Positions 1 through 7,732 of a DNA stretch of 41,802 nt are shown one piece after another (position 1 is the stretch's first letter; the number at the start of each line of letters is the position of its first letter). The DNA comes from Desulfarculales bacterium. GTDB taxonomy: Bacteria > Desulfobacterota > Desulfarculia > Desulfarculales > Desulfarculaceae. The translations under genes and the position numbers were made by a program. The notes below the pieces were generated by a model that was given only the letters and a program-made list of their open reading frames with translations, was not told the DNA's origin and made no database searches. The stretch covers positions 1 through 41,802 of the forward strand of contig JAIRYI010000065.1 in NCBI GenBank assembly GCA_031267815.1, given 5' to 3'.

Positions 1-1
1 T

Positions 2-256
2 CTGGCCGAAGCCAGAGAAAAGGCGCGCATGGATTTTGAAGACAATTATAACGGAGCCTATAAAGAAGGCGAGCGGAAAGGAAAGCTGGAAGGAATACTG
101 GAAGGAAAGCTGGAAGGAAAGCTGGAAGGAAAGCTGGAAGGGATACAGGAAGTTGCCGCCAATGCTTTGCGGGAAAACATACCCGCGGAAACAGTTGCCC
201 GGCTTACTGGCCTGCCGCTGGCGGAAATAAAACAGATTGCCGCCAAGCTTGATTAA
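2..256 (+). CDS. Rpn family PD-(D/E)XK recombination-promoting nuclease, C-terminal part
   Basis: Only the 3' end is in the window; the reading frame is open from base 2, so the internal ATG at 29 is not the true start. The visible 84 residues open with an LAEAREKARMDFEDNYNGAY segment, typical of the C-terminal region of Rpn/transposase_31-type proteins. A charged tract with KLEG units follows at about residues 27-46. The last part is a small helical domain (ENIPAETVARLTGLPLAEIKQIA) that resembles the helix-turn-helix-like tail of this family. Family members are DNA endonucleases that promote RecA-independent recombination; that function is family knowledge, and the catalytic domain lies outside the window. 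The KLEG tract is encoded by a 12-bp tandem repeat. The TAA stop at 254-256 is the first codon of the 16-mer at 254-269, which recurs inverted near the other Rpn gene. Confidence 0.8.
   Translation: MAEAREKARMDFEDNYNGAYKEGERKGKLEGILEGKLEGKLEGKLEGIQEVAANALRENIPAETVARLTGLPLAEIKQIAAKLD
80..151 (+). repeat. 12-bp tandem repeat coding for G-K/I-L-E units
   Basis: The unit GGAAAGCTGGAA is read in frame as Gly-Lys-Leu-Glu. It runs as five tandem units from 80 to 139; the second carries ATA in place of AAG. A degenerate sixth unit (GGGATACAGGAA) follows. Because the unit is a multiple of three, gain or loss of copies changes protein length without a frameshift. The likely effect is a variable-length charged helix between nuclease domain and tail. 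Confidence 0.9.
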
Positions 257-269
257 CCCGGATATTGCA
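254..269 (+). repeat. Candidate right terminal inverted repeat of an Rpn element
   Basis: The 16-mer TAACCCGGATATTGCA begins with the stop codon of the Rpn gene and ends on the A of the ATG of the next reading frame. Its exact reverse complement, TGCAATATCCGGGTTA, lies at 41453-41468, upstream of the second Rpn gene. Sixteen identical bases in inverted orientation, each on the expected side of an Rpn gene, is what two termini of one element family would look like. Confidence 0.6.
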
Positions 270-486
270 TGAGTAAGAGAGAAGAGAGAAGCATTTTTTC
301 GATCTTTCATCAAATTGTTATGATCTGCCTTTCCCTTTTGTCGTCATTTTTGCCCGGCGGCGCGTCTTTCGTCCAGGCCGCCGAGCTACCCAAAACCCAT
401 ACCAACAGCATCGGCATGGAGTTTGTTCTGATTCCGGCAGGAGAATTCCTGATAGGTTCGGACAAGCTGAAAGACCCGAATACTGG
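269..486 (+). pseudogene. Truncated formylglycine-generating-enzyme-like (SUMF1/FGE-sulfatase) gene, N-terminal remnant
   Basis: The frame starts at ATG 269. It encodes a signal-peptide-like segment (hydrophobic IVMICLSLLSSFL, then AxA-like FVQAAE). Next comes the start of an FGE-sulfatase domain, with the typical NSIGMEFVLIPAGEFLIGSD motif at about residues 47-66. After DPNTG (base ~486) the family similarity stops. The frame then reads through unrelated sequence to a stop at 640, inside pyrB. Family members are usually more than 200 residues long, so most of the domain is missing. There is no ribosome binding site before the ATG; the preceding bases are the 16-bp repeat and the end of the Rpn gene. 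Insertion or deletion around the Rpn element probably destroyed both ends. Confidence 0.65.
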
Positions 487-624
487 ATGCGCGTTTTGTC
501 TTATCCTTAAATTATTTAAAATCCACCTTGCTGCTTGCAAAGCGCATGGGCCTTTGGTATTTGTTGAAGTGAGTTTAATTTTGCTGAAGCGGGCAAGTTT
601 GTTTACAGGAAAGCCGGCGGTTTT

Positions 625-1563
625 ATGGAAATTGCATTAGGACGCCATTTGTTGGGGCTTGAAGGGTTCAGCCTTGAACAAATAGAGCTTATTTTGCGTA
701 CCACCCGCTTTATGAAGCAGATCAACTCGCGCGCCATCAAAAAAGTGCCCACCCTGCGCGGCCGCACCGTACTCCTTTTTTTTCACGAAAACTCCACCCG
801 CACCCGCACTTCTTTTGAACTGGCGGCCAAGCGCCTGAGCGCGGACACGGTGAGCATATCAGCCTCCGGCAGTTCTCTGGTCAAAGGAGAGACTCTGTTG
901 GATACAGCCATGAATTTGCAGGCCATGGCTCCGGACGCCATTGTCATCCGCCACAGTTCCTCCGGCGCCCCTCACTTTCTGGCCCGGCATCTGGATTGCA
1001 CGGTCATCAACGGCGGCGACGGCATGCACGAGCATCCCACTCAGGCTCTGCTGGATATTTACACCATCCAGGAACATTTCGGAGGCCTGCAAGGCCTCAA
1101 GGTAGCTATAATAGGGGATATAATCCATTCCCGGGTGGCCCGTTCCAATATTCTGGGACTCAATACTATGGGGGCGGAAGTTTATATTTACGGCCCCCCC
1201 ACCATGATGCCCAACCCGCCGCAAAGCCTGGGGGCGCGGGTAGCGGCCAGCATGGAGGAAGCCTTGCGGGAGGCCCATGTAATAATGATGCTGCGGGTGC
1301 AGAAAGAGCGGGATCACGATATGCTCTTTCCCAGTGAGCGGGAATACGCCCGCTGTTTCGGCCTGAACCGCCGGCGCCTGCAACTGGCCCGGCCCGACGC
1401 CGTGGTCATGCACCCCGGCCCCACCAACCGCGGTCTGGAGATCAGCCCGGAAGTGGCGGACGGGGTTCAGTCTTTAATTCTGGCCCAGGTCAATAACGGA
1501 GTGGCCCTGCGCATGGCCCTGCTTTATTTGCTCATGGGCGACGGGGAGAGCAGGAGAGAATAA
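625..1563 (+). CDS. pyrB: Aspartate carbamoyltransferase catalytic subunit
   Basis: Catalyses carbamoyl phosphate plus aspartate to N-carbamoyl-aspartate, the committed step of pyrimidine synthesis, in the cytoplasm. The 312-residue length is standard. Visible motifs are the carbamoyl-phosphate loop STRTR (57-61), the 80s-loop SLVKGET (84-90), HPTQ (137-140) and HPGPTNRG (263-270). No pyrI regulatory subunit gene is adjacent, so the enzyme is probably of the unregulated or DHOase-associated kind. The start at 625 follows a weak AGGAAA about 12 bases upstream, inside the tail of the broken FGE-like frame. pyrC follows after 6 bases, so the two form an operon. I see no convincing promoter in 487-624. 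Confidence 0.95.
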   Translation: MEIALGRHLLGLEGFSLEQIELILRTTRFMKQINSRAIKKVPTLRGRTVLLFFHENSTRTRTSFELAAKRLSADTVSISASGSSLVKGETLLDTAMNLQAMAPDAIVIRHSSSGAPHFLARHLDCTVINGGDGMHEHPTQALLDIYTIQEHFGGLQGLKVAIIGDIIHSRVARSNILGLNTMGAEVYIYGPPTMMPNPPQSLGARVAASMEEALREAHVIMMLRVQKERDHDMLFPSEREYARCFGLNRRRLQLARPDAVVMHPGPTNRGLEISPEVADGVQSLILAQVNNGVALRMALLYLLMGDGESRRE

Positions 1564-1569
1564 AAGTCT

Positions 1570-2865
1570 ATGCCCGTGTATCTGTTCACCGGCCTTGACC
1601 TGCTGGCCGCTTCCGGAGCGGAGCGGGGCGGGCTTTTAATTGTGGATGACAAAATCGCCGCTTTGGGCAAAGAGGCCGCGAGCCATCCGGCGGCGCAAAG
1701 CGCCGTCACAATAGACGCCCGGGGCCTGACCGCCGCTCCCGGCTTTATTGATTTGCATGTCCACTTGCGCCAGCCCGGCCACGAATATAAAGAGACCATT
1801 GCCAGCGGCACCCGGGCCGCCGCCGCCGGCGGCTTTACCGCGGTCTGCCCGATGGCCAACACCCGGCCGGTTAACGATGAGCCTGGGCACACCCGTTTCA
1901 TTTTGGAGACGGCGGCCCGGCAGGCCAGCGCCAGGGTTTACCCGGTGGCCGCCTTGAGTATGGGACTCAAAGGCAAGGGCTTAAGCGAAATGGCCGCGCT
2001 TAAAGAGGCGGGGGCAGTAGCTTTCAGCGACGACGGCCTGCCTTTGGCTGATAACCGTTTGTTCCGCCGGGCTCTGGAATACGCCCGGGGCCTGGATATG
2101 CCGGTCATCTGCCACAGTGAGGATCTTTCTCTGTCCGCCGGCGGGGTCATGCATGAAGGGCCGGTGTCCGCCCGCCTGGGTCTGCCCGGTATTCCCGCCG
2201 CCGCTGAAACCCTGGGCGTGGCCAGGGATATCATTCTGGCCGAACTCTGTCAGGCCAGGGTGCATATTGCCCATGTCTCCTGCGCCGCATCCTTAAGCCT
2301 GATTGCCGCCGCCAAGGAACGGGGGGTGCGGGTCACCTGCGAAACCGCTCCTCATTATCTCCTCCTCTGTGACGAAGACGTGGGTGATTACGATACCTTC
2401 CGCAAAATGAATCCTCCCCTGCGCGGGCCTGAGGACCGCCAGGCCCTGCGGGAAGCCCTGGCCGGCGGTTTGATCGACGCCCTAGCCACCGACCATGCCC
2501 CTCATTCTCAACTGGAAAAACAAATTGAGTTTGATCAGGCGGCTTTCGGGGTAACCGGCCTGGAAACCGCTTTGGGGGCCATGCTGCAATTGGTGAAGGA
2601 AGGGGTGATAACCTTGCCCCGGCTGGCGGAACTCATGAGTTCCGCCCCGGCCCGCATCCTGGGTGTGCCCGGCGGACGGCTGCGGCCGGGAGAAGCGGCT
2701 GACGTGGTTATTTTTGACCCATCCCGCCCCTGGCGGGTGAGGGAAGAAGATTTTTATTCGCTGTCCGCCAACAGCCCCTTCATTGGCTTTACTCTGCCCG
2801 GACGGGCGCTGTACACTATCTGCGCCGGCCGCCTAACCCACGGCCCGGAAGAAAAATTAACCTGA
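1570..2865 (+). CDS. pyrC: Dihydroorotase, class I
   Basis: Cyclises carbamoyl-aspartate to dihydroorotate. This is a 431-residue amidohydrolase of the long class I type usually found next to pyrB. The zinc-site residues fall at the spacing of the Bacillus enzyme: H63 and H65 in DLHVH, D154 in FSDDG, H182 in CHSED, H235 in AHVS, and D308 in TDHAPH. The C-terminal amidohydrolase segment (LRPGEAADVVIFDP) is intact. The start at 1570 has AGGAGAG about 12 bases upstream, within the end of pyrB. The stop lies 3 bases from the convergent esterase stop, with no room for a terminator between them. Confidence 0.95.
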   Translation: MPVYLFTGLDLLAASGAERGGLLIVDDKIAALGKEAASHPAAQSAVTIDARGLTAAPGFIDLHVHLRQPGHEYKETIASGTRAAAAGGFTAVCPMANTRPVNDEPGHTRFILETAARQASARVYPVAALSMGLKGKGLSEMAALKEAGAVAFSDDGLPLADNRLFRRALEYARGLDMPVICHSEDLSLSAGGVMHEGPVSARLGLPGIPAAAETLGVARDIILAELCQARVHIAHVSCAASLSLIAAAKERGVRVTCETAPHYLLLCDEDVGDYDTFRKMNPPLRGPEDRQALREALAGGLIDALATDHAPHSQLEKQIEFDQAAFGVTGLETALGAMLQLVKEGVITLPRLAELMSSAPARILGVPGGRLRPGEAADVVIFDPSRPWRVREEDFYSLSANSPFIGFTLPGRALYTICAGRLTHGPEEKLT

Positions 2866-2868
2866 AAT

Positions 2869-4461
2869 TTAATTCCTTCCGCCGAATATCAGATCCGCCG
2901 TGTAGTCGATATTTTCTCTGTCCGGGAGCGTCCCGGAAGTGATTTCCGCGTCCAGGAGCAGCAGTCTGGGGTTTTGGGCCTCATAGCGGCGCCACTTTAC
3001 CCGGCTGGGGAGGCTTGCCCCGGTATTGGGGTCCCCGGTTTTAATAAAATTGGCCCAGCGGGTGTGCATTTCAGCGGCCAGGCGTTGGGCCTCGGGCGTG
3101 TATAAATCACTGTTTTCCAGGTTATTGAAGACCAGAGGCAGTTCCGCGCCGTGGGATGCCCCAATCTCGGTTACCTGATTGTTGAGTGAGACATAGTTGA
3201 ATTGGTACATGTAAACTTTCCCGCCGGCCTTGGCGGCAAGGTCGGCAAAGCGTTTCATGCCGGCGCTGAACACGCCGTAGGCCACTGCCTGGCAGGCGCG
3301 CTGCCAGACAGAGACGGATTCATTTTTCCCGAAGCGTTCAAGAAAGCGCAGGCCTTTATCTCCTCCCAGCATGCGCATTACCAGCATCTTGTATTGGCCT
3401 TCATCAACCGCCTTGGGTACGAATATGCTGCCTTCATCGTGATTAAAACCCAGCAGAAGGTTCACCGCCGGGAAATCGGCGGCCTCCAGAGTCAGAAGCG
3501 GCTGGGCGGGTATGACCTTGCCGTCAAAGACCGGGGTCAGAAAAAAGGCCGGATTCATGGTCTGCTCGGGGATAAAAGCGCTGAAACTGGCCAGGACCGA
3601 GGCGTCGGCGGTCTGCATTTTGGCAAGCCCCTCGGAGTTGTCAGCCGCCCCGAAAACGTTTGCCAGCATGGCGGAAACCTCTGCCGCCCGGGCCAGATCG
3701 CTTCTGGCATAATAGGAGAGCGCGGGCAAAGACAATATTGCTCCGCTTTCCATAATAACCCCCCGAAACAGGCCCTGGGCCAAGGGGCTGAGCATGAGGG
3801 CGGAAACGCTGAAGCTGCCCGCCGACTCGCCTCCGACAGTGACTTTAGCGGGATCGCCGCCAAAGGCGGAGATATTGTCCCTGACCCATTGCAGAGCCAG
3901 GATCTGATCCATTATCCCCCAGTTGCCCGTGGTATCGTGGCGTTGCCGGGTTTCCTGGGAGGCGAAAAAACCCAGAGCCCCCAGGCGGTAGTTAATGGTG
4001 ACGGTTACAACGCCCTGGCGCGCGAAACTGCTTCCGTCATAAATTCCCAGCGCTCCGGAGCCGGCGGCGAAACCGCCGCCGTGAATGAACACATAGACCG
4101 GAAGCCCGGTATTGTCTCCCCCCGGGGCGGGAGTCCAGACGTTAAGGCTGAGGCAGTCCTCGGACACGGCGCCCGGGCTGAAAGATGAAGGAGCCTGAAA
4201 GCATTGTTTGCCGAAACTGGTGCAGTCAAGCTCGCCTTCCCACGGCTTTGCCTCTTGCGGCGGAGCAAAGCGCAGCTCGCCCAGGGGAGGGCGGGCATAG
4301 GGAATGCCTCTGTAAATATCAACGCCCTTTTCCCGCAGGCCTTTTATCAGCCCGTCCCGCAGAGTCAGGGTCACTGTTTCCGCGGCCGGGGAAGTTTCCG
4401 CCAGCAGGATGAGCGCCAGCGCGCTCAACAGGATCCGTAAGATGAATTTACGCTTGGGCAA
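2869..4461 (-). CDS. Secreted type B carboxylesterase/lipase (alpha/beta hydrolase)
   Basis: Predicted exported serine esterase of about 530 residues; the substrate is unknown. I chose the TTG at 4461. AAAGGA stands 7 bases before it, and translation from there opens directly with a signal peptide (PKRKFILRILLSALALILLA...SPAAE). The frame extends upstream to another TTG at 4521, but that codon sits inside the promoter -10 region. Numbered from the chosen start, the features are RGIPYARPP near 51, EDCLSLNVW at 101, oxyanion-hole HGGG at 127, nucleophile Ser213 in GESAG, Glu343 in NHDEGS, and His437 in GASHGAE. The full catalytic triad is present. It stands alone between convergent pyrC and an upstream gene-poor interval. 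Confidence 0.9.
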   Translation of the reverse strand: MPKRKFILRILLSALALILLAETSPAAETVTLTLRDGLIKGLREKGVDIYRGIPYARPPLGELRFAPPQEAKPWEGELDCTSFGKQCFQAPSSFSPGAVSEDCLSLNVWTPAPGGDNTGLPVYVFIHGGGFAAGSGALGIYDGSSFARQGVVTVTINYRLGALGFFASQETRQRHDTTGNWGIMDQILALQWVRDNISAFGGDPAKVTVGGESAGSFSVSALMLSPLAQGLFRGVIMESGAILSLPALSYYARSDLARAAEVSAMLANVFGAADNSEGLAKMQTADASVLASFSAFIPEQTMNPAFFLTPVFDGKVIPAQPLLTLEAADFPAVNLLLGFNHDEGSIFVPKAVDEGQYKMLVMRMLGGDKGLRFLERFGKNESVSVWQRACQAVAYGVFSAGMKRFADLAAKAGGKVYMYQFNYVSLNNQVTEIGASHGAELPLVFNNLENSDLYTPEAQRLAAEMHTRWANFIKTGDPNTGASLPSRVKWRRYEAQNPRLLLLDAEITSGTLPDRENIDYTADLIFGGRN

Positions 4462-4509
4462 ATTTTGTTCCTTTCTGCGCGCGAGGCGGCGCGAATAACC
4501 TTTTAGATG

Positions 4510-4538
4510 ATTATAGCGCAAAGCACAGGCGTTATAAA
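4510..4538 (-). promoter_or_regulatory. Probable sigma-70 promoter of the carboxylesterase gene
   Basis: On the minus strand a consensus -10 TATAAT (4515-4510) is preceded by TTTATA (4538-4533) with a 17-base spacer. The predicted start site near 4503 gives a leader of about 40 bases ahead of the chosen TTG start at 4461. Confidence 0.5.
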
Positions 4539-4829
4539 ATTATTTTTACAGCGCCCTTCGTACTTGTTATCCTTACTGCCGTCACTACAGCGCGCTACAG
4601 GGCAAAGACCCACATGGCCGGATAATTGTTCAGCGGTTAACCTGCCCCGGCAGAGCCTGACTGTCAGGTGTAGTAAAGTATTGGCGAAACCGTGTGGCTG
4701 ATTTGGAGTTGACACGGTAGCAAACAACTCGCCCATCGCTTTTTGTGTCAGCCAAAAAAGTTTCGCTCTCAAAACGGACATCAACTTTATGAAATATCCG
4801 GGTTAAGTTTTGGGCCAAGCAAAAAGAAA
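4539..4829. other. Gene-poor decayed interval
   Basis: I see no credible gene in this stretch. A minus-strand frame over 4630-4836 reads somewhat protein-like in the middle (KVDVRFESETFLAD) but starts inside a terminator, has no ribosome binding site and matches no family I recognise. The segment contains AATATCCGGGTTA at 4793-4805, thirteen bases shared with the candidate Rpn-element terminus. It may be the remains of an old insertion. Confidence 0.4.
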
Positions 4830-4855
4830 GCCCCATTATGAGTTCATAATGAGGC
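4815..4855 (-). terminator. Intrinsic terminator for the porin transcript
   Basis: The hairpin has CATTATGA (4834-4841) and TCATAATG (4844-4851), extended by GCC/GGC with one mismatch. On the minus strand it is followed by the U-rich tract TTTCTTTTTG. It lies about 150 bases past the porin stop. Confidence 0.65.
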
Positions 4856-4951
4856 TATGGGAGTGGTTCCGCCGCCGCCGGGCGCTGTTGGTTTAGGCAG
4901 CGGACAAGCGGCCGAAACATAAGAAAGGCGTAAGAGAAAGGCCGGGTTTTT

Positions 4952-4988
4952 CCGGGAAGGGGCAGGCTTGCCCGCCGCCCCTTCCCGG
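4952..4988 (-). terminator. Strong 3' hairpin directly after the porin gene
   Basis: A perfect 12-bp stem CCGGGAAGGGGC/GCCCCTTCCCGG with a 13-base loop ends 18 bases from the porin stop. No U-tract follows on the minus strand. It may act as an mRNA-stabilising 3' hairpin, with real termination at the second hairpin (4830-4855). Confidence 0.5.
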
Positions 4989-5006
4989 CCGCAAACAAAA
5001 ATTACA

Positions 5007-6272
5007 TTAGAAGAGGAACTGAAAGTGTACGCCGGCCAGCACTTCATGGCCGGCGTCGTCATCAATGCCGGCCAGATTGACGCCGACCCGGGAGCCATAG
5101 TCAAAATAGGCCAGTTCCGGGGAAATAGTGAAGTTGGCGCTCACTTTATAGGGGAAGCTTATAAAAGCGCCCCAGCGGGTATAGCTGTCGTTGCTGTCCA
5201 CGCCCGCCAGCTCCCAGGCGTCGTTGCTGATGTTGGCCAGGCCGCCGCCCACCTTCACTCCCAGAGTATCGGTGAAGTTATAGGCCAGGCCCAGGCCCAG
5301 GCCCCAGTATTTGGTGTCTTCCACCTGATTGCCGCTGAGTACCGGCAATACCCCCGGCTGGCCGCCATAGAAGCGGCCCCCGCCCCCTGGGGGAGTGGCC
5401 CAGGAAGTGCCGTTTTCCCCGTTCCAGTCGGTATCTGTGTTCTGGCCGTAGAAAGCGTTGAACACCAGGCTGAAGGGGCCGTTCTGGTATTTGAGGGGCA
5501 AAATGAAAATATAAGAGAGGGTGTTGTCATCCACCGCGCTGAAAGCATCGCCCAGAGTGGCTTTCTGGTAGGAAATCCCGGCGCTGGGGGCAATGAGGAA
5601 ATTGTCGAAATTGAAATCCAGCACCAGTTCCAGGCGGGGCAGATAGGAATCGGTGGAGGATACGCCGGTGACCGGCCCTGGATACATGCCGAAACTGCTG
5701 ACTTCCGCTCCCGCCTGACCCAGGGCCAGTTCAAAGGAGAAGTTGTCGTTAACGTCCATCTGCAGAGCCACTTTGGGGTTACGGGTGCCGCCGATGAAGC
5801 CGAAGCCTTTGAGGTCGCTTTTACCGCTTTTGCCGTTGCCCAAATTGTTGCCGGGCAGAATGCGATCCCCCAGACGGCCAGGGAACTGGCCCACCAGCAG
5901 ACGGCAGGAAGCCACCTTCCACCATCCGTAGGCAATGCGTAAGCTCACCGGATTATCGGCGGCGTTGCCTGCGTTGTCGCGGTTGGTAAATCCGCCTAGG
6001 CCCAGTTCAATGTGAGCCCCGGTGTTTTTGTCAGCAGAGCTGAAGGTAGCCCGTAAGTAGCTGTCCGTGTTCACAGTGGCGAAGAAGTTGGCAATGGAGC
6101 TGTCGCTGTTGTTGCCAAAGCGATTGTGTTCACCTAAAAACTGCCAGCCCATATCCGATCTGATCCGTCCGCCCACGGTCACCCCGTAGCCGGGGGCGTC
6201 CGCGGCCGGGACAGGGGTTGTACCTGCCAGAGCCAGGATGGCCATCAAAAATGCCGCTAAAAATTTTCTCAT
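5007..6272 (-). CDS. Outer-membrane beta-barrel porin-like protein
   Basis: Encodes 421 residues. The ATG at 6272 has AAAGGAAAG about 6 bases upstream and gives a clean signal peptide (MRKFLAAFLMAILALAGTTPVPA, then ADAPGYG). The open frame continues upstream but without support. The mature chain is rich in alternating polar/hydrophobic strands with Gly, Asn and aromatic residues. It ends VHFQFLF, with a C-terminal Phe as expected for BAM-dependent insertion. Several stretches look like barrel strands separated by Asn/Gly/Asp-rich loops (for example GENGTSWATPPGGGGRF). The family resembles uncharacterised deltaproteobacterial porins; the specific solute is unknown. It is transcribed alone with two downstream hairpins. 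Confidence 0.8.
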   Translation of the reverse strand: MRKFLAAFLMAILALAGTTPVPAADAPGYGVTVGGRIRSDMGWQFLGEHNRFGNNSDSSIANFFATVNTDSYLRATFSSADKNTGAHIELGLGGFTNRDNAGNAADNPVSLRIAYGWWKVASCRLLVGQFPGRLGDRILPGNNLGNGKSGKSDLKGFGFIGGTRNPKVALQMDVNDNFSFELALGQAGAEVSSFGMYPGPVTGVSSTDSYLPRLELVLDFNFDNFLIAPSAGISYQKATLGDAFSAVDDNTLSYIFILPLKYQNGPFSLVFNAFYGQNTDTDWNGENGTSWATPPGGGGRFYGGQPGVLPVLSGNQVEDTKYWGLGLGLAYNFTDTLGVKVGGGLANISNDAWELAGVDSNDSYTRWGAFISFPYKVSANFTISPELAYFDYGSRVGVNLAGIDDDAGHEVLAGVHFQFLF

Positions 6273-6629
6273 AATCTTTCCTTTCTTAAAATCTAAAAAT
6301 TTCTTAACCTTATAGAAAATCAGCCTCATCGGCAGAGGGAAGACAGCCCTTGCCCCGGCCTTTACCTGTCCAGCTTCAAGCGCAAGCCCAAGCAATCCGG
6401 CGCATCCTTTCCGCCTGCTTGGAAACCTACCTCTTCCCTGTTACGCTTAAGTTACAAATAAAATACATTCAGGTTAAATTTAACCCAAGCCGGGGCCGGC
6501 TGGGGGGAAACCCATGAAACGGGCGGCGCGCAAGCCGTCTCTGCGGGGTAATACGGGGGAGAAGGGGGGAAAGGGCGAATAATTGTTCGCCCCGTTATAC
6601 TGAAAAACAGACGGAAGATATAATAAAGA
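6273..6629. other. Long leader/intergenic region upstream of the porin gene
   Basis: No gene seen. It holds a perfect 14-bp palindrome GGTTAAATTTAACC at 6472-6485, about 200 bases upstream of the porin start, and a 7-bp hairpin GGGCGAA/TTCGCCC at 6573-6592. I could not fix a convincing promoter. A TATAAG at 6314-6309 on the minus strand lacks a good -35. The palindrome could be an operator for the porin. Confidence 0.35.
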
Positions 6630-6669
6630 GCCCAAGCCGCAACTTGCTGAAGCAAGTTGCGGCTTGGGC
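6630..6669 (-). terminator. Very strong intrinsic terminator after the DHH gene
   Basis: A perfect 19-bp inverted repeat, GCCCAAGCCGCAACTTGCT and its complement, is separated by only GA, so a UGAA-type tetraloop can form. On the minus strand it is followed by the U-rich TCTTTATTATATCTT. It lies 32 bases past the DHH gene stop at 6702. Confidence 0.75.
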
Positions 6670-6701
6670 TTGGTATGTCTCTTCCGGACGGCTGGGCGCG
6701 C

Positions 6702-7613
6702 TCAGGCGTTTAGAGCGGCCACTATTTCCGACAGTTTTTCCTCAGCTAAAGCGGTGGGGACCTGGCAGGTGCCCACCGCGCTGTGCCCGCCGCCGCCGTA
6801 TTTCAGCATCAAAGCGGCCACATCCGTTTTATTGCTCCGGTCCAAAATGCTTTTACCCACGGTAATGGCCACATTCTGGCGGTTGAGCCCCCACAGCACG
6901 TGAGCGCTGACATTGCATTGGGGAAACAGAGCATAAACCAAAAAGCGGTTGCCCACATAAATGGGATCCTGATTGCGCAGATCAATTACCGCGCATTTTC
7001 CCCGCAGAGTGGTGCGTTCCTGCATCATCTTGACGAACAGGGTATTTTGTTCCCAATATAAGGCTACTCTTTCCGCCACATCGGGCAGGCGCAGAATTTC
7101 CTCCACCGCCAGGGGCTGGCGGCAATACTCGATCAGATCTTCCATCAAAGTGTAATTGCTGACCTTGAATTCCCGGAAACGGCCCAGCCCGGTACGCGGA
7201 TCCATGATAAATCCCAGTAAAGTCCAGCCGCCGGGATTTAATATTTCCTCTTTGCTCAAATTGGCGCTGTCCAGTTTGTCCACCGCCTCCATCATGTCCA
7301 CAAAGGCCGGGCCAAAAGTCTTTTCTCCGCCATAGTAATCCCAGATCACCCGGGCCGCGCTGGGGGCTTCTTTCCAGGAACCCCTGAAATTATCGGGAAA
7401 ACCGCGCATGCTCTCGCTGCTGTGGTGGTCAAACCACATGCCGCAGCCCGCCACAAAAGGCACGTTGGCCAATACGTCGCTGCTGTCCACTGGTATTATT
7501 CCGTCCTGTAAATCTTTAGGATGGGTAAACTTCCAGCTGTCAATAACTCCAACCTGTTTGAGCAGCACCGCGCAAGCCAGACCATCAAAGTCGGATCTTG
7601 TTAACAGACGCAT
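6702..7613 (-). CDS. DHH/DHHA1 family phosphoesterase (exopolyphosphatase-like)
   Basis: A 303-residue cytoplasmic metal-dependent phosphoesterase. Visible are the N-terminal metal motif RSDFDG (D8, D10), the signature FDHHSSE (D62, H63, H64) and the DHHA1 substrate motif GGGGHSAVG (273-281). Family members cleave polyphosphate, nanoRNA or cyclic dinucleotides; sequence alone does not settle which. A shortened DHHA1 domain and closeness to exopolyphosphatase-type proteins favour a small phosphate ester. The start is well supported by AAGGAGGTG upstream. The gene stands alone, with its own terminator at 6630-6669 and 119 bases to glgB upstream. Confidence 0.85.
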   Translation of the reverse strand: MRLLTRSDFDGLACAVLLKQVGVIDSWKFTHPKDLQDGIIPVDSSDVLANVPFVAGCGMWFDHHSSESMRGFPDNFRGSWKEAPSAARVIWDYYGGEKTFGPAFVDMMEAVDKLDSANLSKEEILNPGGWTLLGFIMDPRTGLGRFREFKVSNYTLMEDLIEYCRQPLAVEEILRLPDVAERVALYWEQNTLFVKMMQERTTLRGKCAVIDLRNQDPIYVGNRFLVYALFPQCNVSAHVLWGLNRQNVAITVGKSILDRSNKTDVAALMLKYGGGGHSAVGTCQVPTALAEEKLSEIVAALNA

Positions 7614-7685
7614 AACACCTCCTTGAATTTATACAGTCAATCTTGTCATTCATAATAAAAATACATTTTACCGGCGGTAATTTCC

Positions 7686-7710
7686 AGAAGTCATTTCATA
7701 AATGACTTCT
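7686..7710 (-). terminator. Hairpin after glgB
   Basis: A perfect 11-bp stem AGAAGTCATTT/AAATGACTTCT with a 3-base loop begins 23 bases past the glgB stop on the minus strand. Only a weak U-rich stretch follows, so termination may be partial. Confidence 0.45.
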
Positions 7711-7732
7711 CGGCGGGAACGAGCCCAAAACT

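Noticed and set aside
80-151. Short direct repeats as a CRISPR array
   Set aside because: The 12-bp units are contiguous with no spacers and lie in a coding frame.
487-624. Promoter for pyrBC
   Set aside because: Only scattered AT-rich hexamers are present, with no pair at acceptable spacing.
4462-4521. Longer esterase N-terminus from TTG 4521
   Set aside because: That codon overlaps the -10 box, and the extra residues would bury the signal peptide; TTG 4461 has a proper ribosome binding site.
4630-4836. Minus-strand 68-residue frame between esterase and porin
   Set aside because: It starts inside the porin terminator hairpin, lacks a ribosome binding site and matches no family I know.
6273-6395. 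Longer porin N-terminus from 6395
   Set aside because: It would place 41 unrelated residues before a clear signal peptide; the ATG at 6272 has AAAGGAAAG.
6273-6450. Riboswitch in the porin leader
   Set aside because: I looked for c-di-GMP, glycine and cobalamin signatures and saw none of their conserved cores.
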